The position numbers were made by a program, and so were the translations under genes. Positions 5,411 through 12,517 of a stretch of 21,941 nt of DNA are shown piece by piece. Origin of the DNA: a virus; IMG/VR virus record IMGVR_UViG_3300010885_017079, positions 1 to 21,941 of that record. The stretch is one strand, 5' to 3'. The notes beneath the pieces were generated by a model. It had not been told where the DNA came from. It made no database searches and saw only the letters and a program-made list of their open reading frames with translations. Each line of letters starts with the position of its first letter. Positions within the stretch are counted from its first letter, which is position 1.

Positions 5411-5441
5411 AAAAAATGGGCTGGGAGCAAGCCCCCAGCCC
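5411..5441 (-). terminator. Rho-independent terminator of the replication block
   Basis: On the - strand an 8-base-pair stem (GGGCTGGG pairing with CCCAGCCC, at 5434-5441 and 5418-5425) with an 8-base loop is followed by ATTTTTT (5411-5417). It lies about 50 bases after the polymerase stop and 38 bases before the next gene's start. It therefore separates the replication transcript from the small-gene operon, which must then have its own promoter. A TACACT at 5401-5406 on the - strand could be a -10 for that, but no good -35 accompanies it. Confidence 0.9.
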
Positions 5442-5459
5442 GAACTTCTCAAAAGGAGA

Positions 5460-5484
5460 GTGGGGCAACTGCAGTTAACCCCAC
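5460..5484. repeat. Inverted repeat just after the polymerase gene
   Basis: GTGGGG (5460-5465) and CCCCAC (5479-5484) flank the self-complementary AACTGCAGTT. The outer 6-base stem can form with a small internal mismatch. No T run follows on either strand, so it is not a second terminator. It may protect the 3' end of the transcript or be a protein-binding site. The region between 5374 and 5489 contains no other gene. Confidence 0.5.
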
Positions 5485-5489
5485 CTCAA

Positions 5490-7367
5490 TTATGATGCTT
5501 CTCCCCAGCTTGGTCCAGTCTCCACGTCAACGCGAGAGGGAACTTCCAAGGTTACTGCTTTGGCCATAATCTCGGCTGCAGCGCGGGCCTCGTCAATGTT
5601 CCGCACCGACAGTGCTACTTCGTCGTGAACTTGCAACAACAATCTAAACCCTGCCTTGTGCAACGCCACCATGCCTGCTTTGGTCTGGTCTGCGGCTGAC
5701 CCCTGGATCAGACGGTTTAAGCCCTTGTAGGTGCCTGCACGCTTGATCCTGGCCCCATATTCAATGACGGCCTGCTCACGTGGCAGCGCCTTGTTCACGC
5801 CCCACTCGGTTGGCTCCCACAAGGGGAAGCGGCATTTGCGGCCCAGGAGGGTGCGGATTGAACCACCAGAAGCTGGGTGCTCAATGCGCTTCATGACAGC
5901 GTCCACGGTGCCTTTTAGGAACGGGACCTTGCTGTGGAACGTGGCGATCAGCTCGCTGGCCTCGTCCAGGGGTAGGTCCAGCTGCGTGGCCAGCTTGGCT
6001 TTGCCCATGCCGTACATCAGGCCCAGACCGATTGTCTTGGCAGCCTTGCGTTTAATGCCGGCCATGTCAGCCACCATCTGGTGGAAGTCCGTGTCGGGGT
6101 TGTCGCGGTAGGCCTGTGCCATCTTCTCAGCGCCCGGCAGGCCCAGCAGTGTGGCATAGTGGACCAGTAAGCGTGGCTCCTGCGAGGAGAAGTCGTTGGC
6201 GGCCCAAATGTCACCGTCCTCGGGCAGGAACAAGCCTCGCACCATGGGGCCGATGATTTCGTGGCGCGCGGGCACTTGCTGGAGGTTCGGGTTGCTGGCC
6301 GACAGACGCCCAGTGACCGTGCCCCCTTCCTCGTTGCGCATTTGGTTGAAATGGGTGTGGATGCGCCCGTCCTTGGCACTGTGCTTCAGGTAGGGCTCCA
6401 GGAACGTGCCGTGGGTCTTGTTCAACTCACGGGCCTCTAGGATCATTTTGGACATAGGGTGGTCGTGCGTGTCCAGAAAGCTCTTGGTAAAGCTCGGCGC
6501 GCCAGCTGTTGTCTTGGGGTACTGGATGCCCAGGCGATCAAATGCAGCGGCAATGGACTGCGCTGCCCAGATGTCCACCTGCATGCCGGCCTGGCTCTTC
6601 AAGTACTTCAGGATTTCTGTTTCCTTCTTGCGCATCTCGGCCATCTTCAGCTCGCACTGGGCGCGGTTGAAGTTGATGCCCTTGAGCGTAATGTTCACCA
6701 GGACCGGCAGCACTTCTGTTTCGAGATTGAACACCGACTCTACTTCGTCGTTACGCATAAGCGCTTTAAAGTGATGCCAGAGCTTCAAGGTGAGCGCTGC
6801 GTCCTGCTCGGCGTAGTCACCTACATGCATGGCAGGCAGCTTCCACAATTCCTTCTTGGGGTGCACACCGAAGTCAGACGCGGACTCTTTCAAACCCTGC
6901 TCAGACTTGATCTCTTTAAGGTAGTCAAAGCCCAGGCTGTTCAGGCTGTAGGCAAAGCGGTTCTCGTCCAGCACTGGCGCTGCCAGCATGGTGTCGTAGA
7001 TCGTGCCGTTTACTTCAAATCCCGTGGCTCTGAGCCATCCGAGGTCGTAGGCGGCGTTGTGCATGATTTTGTCTGCGGGTGTAGCCAGGACGTCACGCAC
7101 CCAGCGCTCCACGATGCGCTTGTCCAGATTCCCACCGCCAGCGTGAGCGACAGGAAAATAGCCAGCCCAACCATCAACAGCAATAGCGTAACCGACAATG
7201 TAGCCATCATTTCTAGGCCAACCAGGACCCAGGCTCTCCATGTTCGGGTCACACGTTTCGAGGTCAATTGCAATCTCCTTAGCTTCACTAAGATTAGGGA
7301 AAGAGGCAGGTGGCAGCCACTCGGAAATCCGAGGAAACATCGGCAGCGTTTTAGTTTCGCGCTTCAT
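5490..7367 (-). CDS. polA: Phage family A DNA polymerase with 3'-5' exonuclease
   Basis: A 625-residue phage replicase that copies the genome and proofreads. There is no 5'-3' exonuclease domain, as usual in phage enzymes. The exonuclease domain has motif I D35-L-E37, motif II N104...D108 and motif III Y185-x3-D189. The polymerase domain has TGRLS (352-356), motif A D392-FSSQ-E397-PR, motif B R440-x3-K444-x3-L448-x3-Y452-G, and motif C VHDE with H581, D582 and E583. All catalytic residues expected from E. coli Pol I are present. L448 aligns with E. coli F762. The start ATG (7365-7367) overlaps the helicase stop as ATGA, so polymerase and helicase are made together. It is the last gene before the terminator. 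Confidence 0.97.
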   Translation of the reverse strand: MKRETKTLPMFPRISEWLPPASFPNLSEAKEIAIDLETCDPNMESLGPGWPRNDGYIVGYAIAVDGWAGYFPVAHAGGGNLDKRIVERWVRDVLATPADKIMHNAAYDLGWLRATGFEVNGTIYDTMLAAPVLDENRFAYSLNSLGFDYLKEIKSEQGLKESASDFGVHPKKELWKLPAMHVGDYAEQDAALTLKLWHHFKALMRNDEVESVFNLETEVLPVLVNITLKGINFNRAQCELKMAEMRKKETEILKYLKSQAGMQVDIWAAQSIAAAFDRLGIQYPKTTAGAPSFTKSFLDTHDHPMSKMILEARELNKTHGTFLEPYLKHSAKDGRIHTHFNQMRNEEGGTVTGRLSASNPNLQQVPARHEIIGPMVRGLFLPEDGDIWAANDFSSQEPRLLVHYATLLGLPGAEKMAQAYRDNPDTDFHQMVADMAGIKRKAAKTIGLGLMYGMGKAKLATQLDLPLDEASELIATFHSKVPFLKGTVDAVMKRIEHPASGGSIRTLLGRKCRFPLWEPTEWGVNKALPREQAVIEYGARIKRAGTYKGLNRLIQGSAADQTKAGMVALHKAGFRLLLQVHDEVALSVRNIDEARAAAEIMAKAVTLEVPSRVDVETGPSWGEAS

Positions 7368-8863
7368 AGTCTAAAGCCTTTTTGTTCATTTTTTGGCAGC
7401 ACGATATGCAGCGTTTGTTTGGCGCGGGTAATACCCACGTACAGCAGACGATTGATGTCGTCCGAATTCTTTTCGTAGTCCTTGGCAAAGCGCGTGGACA
7501 GGTCCGAGAGCAGCAGCACGTTGTCCGCCTCACCGCCTTTGGCTCCGTGGATCGTGGACAGCTTGATAGGCACGTGGCCCGTGAGCTTTGTATTGCGGCG
7601 CAGGAGCGAGACCAGGTAGTCCCGGCGGTCTTCGCTGATCTTGGTCAGGGCCTTGTGCCAGATTTCTGTAGAAAGAAGTCCGTGCTTTTCTTTTAGCAGA
7701 TCGATTGTGTAGTTGATAGACGTGTCGGCCGTGCGCAGCATCTTGTGGCCATGCTTGATGAAGTCGCTGTCCATGTACTTGTAGATCATCTTGAGCACGT
7801 GGAATGGCACGTCGCCGCCCTTACGCAGCTTCTCCCAGCCCAGCACCGCGATCAGAATGCTCTCGCTGACGCTGCGTTGTCCGTGGCGCTCGAACAGCAG
7901 GCCTTGGCTCTTGATCCAGTCGTGCATGTCGGTCAGCATGTAGTTGGCGCTGGCCAGGATAAGCCAGTTTCCGTGACTGATGTCCACCTGGCTAAAGTCG
8001 TTGTAGTAGCTGATGCTGCCTTCCTCTTGACGGGCCTTCCAGACCTTTGGCTGGCGCTGCTTGATGCGTGTCACTACGCGGTTGGCTAAGGCGTGGATTT
8101 TCGAGGGGACTCGGTAAGATTGGTCAAGGACTTTGACATCACCCGAAAACCCCAAGAAGCTCGCGACGTCGGCTCCGGCCCAGGTGTAGACAGCCTGGTC
8201 GTCGTCGCCTGCCAAAAAGCAGCGCTGGGCTCGCAACGCAAGTTGCTCGACCAGCCTCCATTGCAAGCGTGAGAGGTCTTGTGCCTCGTCGATGATTAGG
8301 GCTTCCAGCTTAGGCAAGCGCTCGGGCTCCAGCAGCACATGCTCCAGGAGGTCGGTGAAGTCCAGCAGACTGCGGGACGTCTTGTAGTGTCGGTAAGCGC
8401 GCTCGACGTACTCAAAGTGATACCACTCAATTTCCATCTTGGAGTTGTTGTAGTGCGTGCGCAGGTCCATGCCGCGAATGCGGGCGATGTTGATCTCGTT
8501 CAGGATGGGGTTGTCGGCCTTGACCGCAAACTCTTCGTCACCGTTCTCGATGGCCAACTCAATGCCGGCCTCCAGGGCAAACTCTTTGTAGTGCTCTGGC
8601 GACATCATGTCCTTGGTGCTGATGCCAAGGCACCGGTAGGCCAGACTGTGCAGCGTGCGAAAGAACGGGAAGTCGGTGTCGGGGTTCAGGTTCGGGAACT
8701 TCAGGATGGCCCGGTCGCGCGCTTCGGTGGCGGCCTTCTTGGTGAAAGCAAAGTAGCCGACCTTCATCGGGTGCACATCATTGGCCAGCTCGGTCTCAAC
8801 GATGCTCAATAAGAACGTCGTCTTGCCAGAGCCGGGTGGGCCGAAAACTTTGGTGATGTTCAT
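7364..8863 (-). CDS. UvrD/Rep-like superfamily 1 DNA helicase
   Basis: A 499-residue ATP-driven DNA helicase. The ATG at 8861-8863 is chosen because GAGGA lies 6 bases upstream and it gives an ATGA overlap. A longer frame begins at 8890 inside the previous gene. Motifs in order: Walker A GPPGSGKT (8-15), motif Ia FAFTKKAATEARDR (39-52), motif II DEAQD (192-196), motif III GDDDQAVYTWAGA (219-231), motif IV QSYRVP (248-253), motif V STIHGAKGGEADN (436-448) and motif VI YVGITRAKQ (475-483). It is shorter than bacterial UvrD (about 720), lacking parts of the accessory subdomains. It is coupled to the polymerase gene, so it probably unwinds DNA at the phage fork or in recombination. Confidence 0.95.
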   Translation of the reverse strand: MNITKVFGPPGSGKTTFLLSIVETELANDVHPMKVGYFAFTKKAATEARDRAILKFPNLNPDTDFPFFRTLHSLAYRCLGISTKDMMSPEHYKEFALEAGIELAIENGDEEFAVKADNPILNEINIARIRGMDLRTHYNNSKMEIEWYHFEYVERAYRHYKTSRSLLDFTDLLEHVLLEPERLPKLEALIIDEAQDLSRLQWRLVEQLALRAQRCFLAGDDDQAVYTWAGADVASFLGFSGDVKVLDQSYRVPSKIHALANRVVTRIKQRQPKVWKARQEEGSISYYNDFSQVDISHGNWLILASANYMLTDMHDWIKSQGLLFERHGQRSVSESILIAVLGWEKLRKGGDVPFHVLKMIYKYMDSDFIKHGHKMLRTADTSINYTIDLLKEKHGLLSTEIWHKALTKISEDRRDYLVSLLRRNTKLTGHVPIKLSTIHGAKGGEADNVLLLSDLSTRFAKDYEKNSDDINRLLYVGITRAKQTLHIVLPKNEQKGFRL

Positions 8864-9117
8864 TCTTCGTCCTCTACCCAGTCTTCCCACATGTCCTCGG
8901 TCCAGACAACAATGGCTGTGTGTGGGCCCATGTACGCGCCTTCGATGTTGAACTCGATGTACTCGCGCGCCTCTTCCATCGTCATGCCGTCACGCTTCAT
9001 CAGCAGGTCTCGAATCTTCTCGGCGTCGTATACCAGCACGCTTCTAAGGTTCCCGTCCTCTGTCCAGACCATTGCAGGCCCGATGATCGCGTCGTCGTGT
9101 CCATCAATTTTCATCAT
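8860..9117 (-). CDS. Conserved small acidic phage protein
   Basis: An 85-residue product starting at ATG 9115-9117, with AAGGAG about 9 bases upstream. A second ATG follows directly. The pattern DAIIGPAMVWTEDG...VLVYDAEKIRDLLMKRDGM then EEAREYIEFNIEGAYMGPHT and a very acidic tail (WEDWVEDEE) matches a small family found next to replication genes in marine and freshwater phages. Its conserved Y-(D/E)-x-(D/E)-K, MT.EEA.EY..FN..GAY.G segment is recognisable from memory. No function is established as far as I know. It sits between primase and helicase, with a TGATG and an ATGA overlap, so it may act in the replisome. That is inference. Confidence 0.82.
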   Translation of the reverse strand: MMKIDGHDDAIIGPAMVWTEDGNLRSVLVYDAEKIRDLLMKRDGMTMEEAREYIEFNIEGAYMGPHTAIVVWTEDMWEDWVEDEE

Positions 9118-10649
9118 CAGAATGGGCTCCTTTGTGTACGTTGTTCTGGGGTTTCAAACGGTGCGTCCTGGCGACTAAAGCGCGGGATTTTCCAGCACCG
9201 TGCTGCGCGGTTCTTGAGGAATAAACTGATCGGCTCGCCACCCAGGTCACGCAGGCGCTGCGCCATCTTTGGATGCGTCATGCCCTTGAAGTTGTTACGC
9301 ACCAGGTGCGCTTCCAGGTCCTTCATGCGGAAGTAGGTCTTGGCCTCATTCTCCTCTGTCCATGGGCGGCCCATGAGGATTTCTTCGCGGTCCATTGCTT
9401 GCTGCAAATGTGTGCAGAACTCTTCAAGCAGATCGTTAAAGCGACCGGTGATGCTGGTGTCTTCGCTGGCCTCAGTGATCTGTTCAGTCTCTACCATTTC
9501 CTTGAGCAATGCGTTGAGAAGCTGCTCCCAGTCTTGCTTGCGCAAAGTAGGGGGCAATAGGTTGAGCTTTTCGACGCAGGCTTTTTGAAAAGCCGCTTGT
9601 GCAAACAGACTCTCTGTATCCAGCTCGATGCGCTTGCCGTTAATGTCGAGGAACCACAGTGGTGGCTCTGAGTTGTATTTGGATAATGACGATACCTGTG
9701 GTGCATCTGGCCCGTTGGCCCCGATCCCGTGTTTGCGTGTCCTGCAAAGTCCGCTGTTGCAAAAACTGTTGAGCGGCGAGTCTTTGCACTTGTAGCGATA
9801 TTCTTTTTTGTGCAGCTGCTTGACCAAAATTTGAACCTCGTTGTTGGGCAGCGGCGGTGAGACGTACTTCAGGTTGTGTTCAACCAGGGCGTCGTCCCAA
9901 TGTATGGGGATGACCTTCTTGAGGTAGATGCCGATGTTAAAAAGTGCGTTGTTGCGTGTGCCTTCGGGCACACCCTGTGTGCAAAGGGCTTGTAAGCATG
10001 GGGGCCCGTCTTTGATCGGATGATCTGGGGCCTTTGGCTCTTCAGGAAATTTGAGGTCAGGGCCTTGTGCCCATTGCTCGTACAGCTCGTAGAACTCGTC
10101 CAGTGTTGCAGCCGTACCATCGTCCCTGATGGCATAGCGCATGGTCTGGTCCCCACCGAAATACGGCAGGTTCAGGAAGTTGCCCGTGTCGCCACGGTCA
10201 ACCAAGATTTCAGCTTGTTTGGGAAAAATCTCGCGGCCTGCTTCACCCAGGAGGGCGGCGCAGGCTTTGAGAAACCGCTGCATCTCAGCAGCGGGTATGG
10301 GTTCTTTGGTGAACAGAAAGACATGCGCGCCACCAGACTTGCTGCGGCACACAACCATTGGAAGCTCAAGGCTTCTGACCTTTTTTATGAGGCCAACGTG
10401 GTCCAGTGGATACTGGTCAATGTCAATACAGCCCCAGATGCAGGAGTTATCCGCCCTGATTGGGATAATTCCCAGACTCGGCTCAACGCCTTCAAGGTGT
10501 TTGACCCACAGGTCGTCAGTCGGTGGCTTGCGCACCACGACGGCCTTGCCTGCCTGCTTCCCGTCTCCCCGGGATGATTCAATTTTGTATGTTCCATAGG
10601 CGATGTCCAGGCCGGAAAAGATCGCTTTGAACCTGGTGATGTCGGTCAT
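9117..10649 (-). CDS. Archaeo-eukaryotic type (TOTE-like) DNA primase
   Basis: A 510-residue protein that most likely makes primers for phage DNA synthesis. The N-terminal 190 residues fit the AEP primase fold as in the TOTE group: CIDIDQY with catalytic D76 and D78, CRSKSGGAHVFLF with H109 in the nucleotide-binding S/K-G-G-x-H motif, and RGDTGNFLNLPYF (152-164). Residues about 215-305 (LCTQGVPEGTRNNALFNIGI and following) resemble a PriCT-type helical domain. They end in C288, C297 and C302 in CNSGLCRTRKHG, a likely zinc or iron-sulphur site. The last third is helical and unassigned. There is no helicase domain fused. It starts at ATG 10647-10649 with a weak purine-rich AGAAAGAAGAA leader. 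Confidence 0.85.
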   Translation of the reverse strand: MTDITRFKAIFSGLDIAYGTYKIESSRGDGKQAGKAVVVRKPPTDDLWVKHLEGVEPSLGIIPIRADNSCIWGCIDIDQYPLDHVGLIKKVRSLELPMVVCRSKSGGAHVFLFTKEPIPAAEMQRFLKACAALLGEAGREIFPKQAEILVDRGDTGNFLNLPYFGGDQTMRYAIRDDGTAATLDEFYELYEQWAQGPDLKFPEEPKAPDHPIKDGPPCLQALCTQGVPEGTRNNALFNIGIYLKKVIPIHWDDALVEHNLKYVSPPLPNNEVQILVKQLHKKEYRYKCKDSPLNSFCNSGLCRTRKHGIGANGPDAPQVSSLSKYNSEPPLWFLDINGKRIELDTESLFAQAAFQKACVEKLNLLPPTLRKQDWEQLLNALLKEMVETEQITEASEDTSITGRFNDLLEEFCTHLQQAMDREEILMGRPWTEENEAKTYFRMKDLEAHLVRNNFKGMTHPKMAQRLRDLGGEPISLFLKNRAARCWKIPRFSRQDAPFETPEQRTQRSPF

Positions 10650-10768
10650 TTCTTCTTTCTAGTGAGGTGGGGCCTACTCACGCAGGAAGGGGTACCCGTG
10701 TATTGCCTTTCATGAGCTACATGAAAAAACTCAACTATCAGTCTCCCAAGCACTTTCGGCCCCGAAAA
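10650..10768. other. Gap between primase and ssDNA-binding candidate with inverted repeats
   Basis: This 119-base gap is the largest inside the replication block. It holds TTTCATG (10708-10714) and CATGAAA (10720-10726) around a 5-base spacer, and the palindrome GGGTACCC at 10690-10697. Neither is followed by a T run in the direction of transcription, so I do not call a terminator. I found no convincing -35/-10 pair. A 36-codon frame crossing it lacks a ribosome binding site. It could hold an operator or an RNA element that adjusts primase expression. Confidence 0.4.
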
Positions 10769-11542
10769 TCAGAATGGCGCTGGACCGTTACCGGCTGCTC
10801 CAGTTTCACTTTCGTGTTTCACTTTCACGTCACCCGCACCGACCGACTGTGCGAATGCCTTGGCAGCGTTGTAAATATCAGCGGACTCGACAGGGCCGGT
10901 ACGCTCGACTTCCCAACCATACCATTTGCCTTTGTCGTTAGACTCGGCAACAGTAGAAAGTTTGTACAACTGGCTGTACATCGGAGGCGTGAACAAACCG
11001 TTCTTGCCGGACATCTTGACCGACTGCATCATAGAGTTCCACTTGCGGCTCTTTTTCAGCTGCGTGGACTTCATGGTGATGAGAGCCGGCTCAGGAAAGC
11101 CTGAGGTACCAACTACCATCACGTAGTAGTTGGCGGTGTTCTCGATGTAGTTACCGTTGTCCAGGTAGTCCTTGTTGTCGCCAGGCTCTTTGTGAGTCTT
11201 TGACAGGATGTCACTGGTTGCAGGGTAGATATGCACAGGTGCACCGCTGCCTTGACCGCGTGGGGTCCACTCGATGTACTGACGCACGTATGCGCAAGGT
11301 ACAACGGCGATACCGTTCTTGCCGTCAAACAGTTCACCTGTTACGGAGTTGAGGATCATGCCTGGTAGGGCACCATCAACTTCGCCAACTTCAGGGCTGG
11401 TGCTTGTTAGCAGACGCAAGAAAGGCAGTGCATAGTCTTCCTGTGTCATACCGTCAAAGCCGGCTCCAGCGTCCTGTTCCAGGTCGCTCATGATAGCCAG
11501 TGCGGTGCTGGCTTTCTGTTCCGCGATTTCGTTCTTAGCCAT
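10769..11542 (-). CDS. Candidate phage ssDNA-binding protein
   Basis: A 257-residue product. The ATG at 11540-11542 has AAGGA about 9 bases upstream. The frame runs on to 11638 inside the neighbouring gene. The helical N-terminus is followed by a conserved-looking core (QEDYALPFLRLLTSTSPEV, GALPGMILNSVTGELFDG, GIAVVPCAYVRQYIEWTPRG) and a second beta-rich part (NYYVMVVG, PALITMKSTQLKKSRKWNSM). I recognise this as a protein common beside replication genes of podovirus-type phages. A beta-barrel core, basic patch and position between replication genes suggest ssDNA binding. It ends in PAPF, and SSB and T7 gp2.5 also end in a phenylalanine, but the acidic tail they share is absent. The role is therefore inferred. 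Confidence 0.7.
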   Translation of the reverse strand: MAKNEIAEQKASTALAIMSDLEQDAGAGFDGMTQEDYALPFLRLLTSTSPEVGEVDGALPGMILNSVTGELFDGKNGIAVVPCAYVRQYIEWTPRGQGSGAPVHIYPATSDILSKTHKEPGDNKDYLDNGNYIENTANYYVMVVGTSGFPEPALITMKSTQLKKSRKWNSMMQSVKMSGKNGLFTPPMYSQLYKLSTVAESNDKGKWYGWEVERTGPVESADIYNAAKAFAQSVGAGDVKVKHESETGAAGNGPAPF

Positions 11543-11558
11543 GATTCGTTTTCCTTGT

Positions 11559-12113
11559 TTAGTTTGATTTGATGATTGCTTTTTGGCCAATGAATACGCC
11601 AAAAAGTTCTGTGTCGACGGTTTGACCCTTTTCGACACGTTCCTTAACCCAGGCCTTGAGAGTCTGGGGTTCTATCTTCTGTGCTTGCTCGGCAGGGTAG
11701 CCTTGCGTGCCCAGTAGATTCAGTAGACGAACTGATAGCTCGTCTTCACCGCGACCGAAACGGACGCTGATGGTGTTCTTGATGATGTCGTCAAAGCCGT
11801 TGTCGCGCAGCCACTGGTACGCTTCAGCCTGACGTGCTTTTGGAATGCTCGCTCCGTAGAACGGCTTGATGTCAATGCTACTGCCATCTTCCATCACAAA
11901 CTTCTTCATCCCTGTTTCGGCCATAGCCTCAGGAATGGTTTGCTCGGTGAGCTTGCGGTACTGCTCGTTACGCTCAGACAGAACTTCTTCCATCTCAGCA
12001 ATCTCTTTTTCCAGCATCTTGGCACGCTTGGCAAGCCCAGCGATACCAGATACCTGGTCATCAGATACCTTTAACGCACCTGCGTCATCTTCAAATAAAT
12101 TCGTAAGACTCAT
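11559..12113 (-). CDS. Conserved coiled-coil phage protein of the replication block
   Basis: A 184-residue product starting at ATG 12111-12113 behind AGAAAGGAGAATTAG. Residues about 25-60 form a coiled coil (AKRAKMLEKEIAEMEEVLSE). The rest, KKFVMEDGSSIDIKPFYGAS, IPKARQAEAYQWLRDNGFDD, NTISVRFGRGEDE and LKAWVKERVEKGQ...ELFGVFIGQKA, matches a family I recall in many podovirus-type phages, always near the ssDNA-binding candidate. The coiled coil followed by a small alpha/beta domain loosely recalls Gam-type nuclease inhibitors, but I cannot support that from sequence. Its 5' end overlaps the upstream gene by 23 bases and 16 bases separate it from the next gene. Confidence 0.82.
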   Translation of the reverse strand: MSLTNLFEDDAGALKVSDDQVSGIAGLAKRAKMLEKEIAEMEEVLSERNEQYRKLTEQTIPEAMAETGMKKFVMEDGSSIDIKPFYGASIPKARQAEAYQWLRDNGFDDIIKNTISVRFGRGEDELSVRLLNLLGTQGYPAEQAQKIEPQTLKAWVKERVEKGQTVDTELFGVFIGQKAIIKSN

Positions 12114-12435
12114 CTAATTCTCCTTTCTTGAACAAATCAACCTCCAATGGAATGTAGCGTCTTTCACGCTTGTCCCATTTGAGACACTTAAAGCGGCCAT
12201 TGTTTTTACTGGCAGCTACTGCACAGGCAATGCCTATGGCAGAGGGGTCTCCAATGAGGAGCAAAAAGTCCTCATCGGAAAATTTTTCTAGCTTACGCTG
12301 AATGCGACGGACTGTCGGTACAACTGAGAAAGCAATCTGAGCATTAGGCGGCAGAATAGTTTCAATCTGACCGTAGTCCAGAGCGCTTGCTATGTTGTGT
12401 TGCGTAGTCTCTGAGACCACGTAAACCTTGGGCAT
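12091..12435 (-). CDS. Conserved small phage protein, first gene of the replication operon
   Basis: A 114-residue product starting at ATG 12433-12435, with AGGAG 7 bases upstream. VYVVSETTQHNIASALDYGQ, then ETILPPNAQIAFSV, DFLLLIGDPSAIGIACAVA and LKWDKRERRYIPLEVDL form an alpha/beta protein. I recognise the D..LL.GDP.AIG.A.A...N.....LKWD...R.Y.P pattern from phage hypothetical proteins near early genes. The GDPSAIG turn looks like a small ligand-binding loop, but there is no catalytic set. It is the first gene behind the candidate - strand promoter at 12465-12494, so it leads the replication transcript. The function is unknown. Confidence 0.82.
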   Translation of the reverse strand: MPKVYVVSETTQHNIASALDYGQIETILPPNAQIAFSVVPTVRRIQRKLEKFSDEDFLLLIGDPSAIGIACAVAASKNNGRFKCLKWDKRERRYIPLEVDLFKKGELDESYEFI

Positions 12436-12464
12436 GAATTTCTCCTTTCTGAATTCGAGGGACC

Positions 12465-12494
12465 AGTGTACACTATCTTTTCAGGGAATTGCAA
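12465..12494 (-). promoter_or_regulatory. Candidate promoter of the replication operon, with palindromic -10 region
   Basis: On the - strand TTGCAA (12489-12494, 4 of 6 to TTGACA) is followed after 18 bases by TACACT (12465-12470, 4 of 6 to TATAAT). Transcription would start near 12458, about 23 bases before the ATG at 12435. The -10 lies in a perfect 10-base palindrome AGTGTACACT (12465-12474), so a second TACACT faces the + strand gene. No good + strand -35 was found. The 82-base gap 12436-12517 is the only divergent intergenic region in the window and must hold the + strand promoter too. Confidence 0.5.
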
Positions 12495-12517
12495 CCCCCT
12501 GCAAGAAAGAAGAACAC

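Noticed and set aside
5401-5440. Promoter for the DNA-binding protein gene using TACACT at 5401-5406
   Set aside because: The best -35 (TTGCTC with 18-base spacing) matches poorly and lies in the terminator hairpin, so I noted it but did not call it.
6459-7478. A 339-codon + strand open frame antisense to the polymerase
   Set aside because: It lies wholly opposite a gene with all catalytic motifs, has a cysteine/histidine/valine-rich composition typical of a reversed frame, and no ribosome binding site.
10650-10768. A 36-codon - strand frame ending in an overlap with the primase start
   Set aside because: It has no ribosome binding site before its GTG and an unremarkable composition. The region is better described as a gap with inverted repeats.
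11109-11133. Inverted repeat CCAACTAC / GTAGTTGG with 9-base spacer
   Set aside because: It is inside a coding region, has no T run, and is explained by the protein sequence there; chance is likely.
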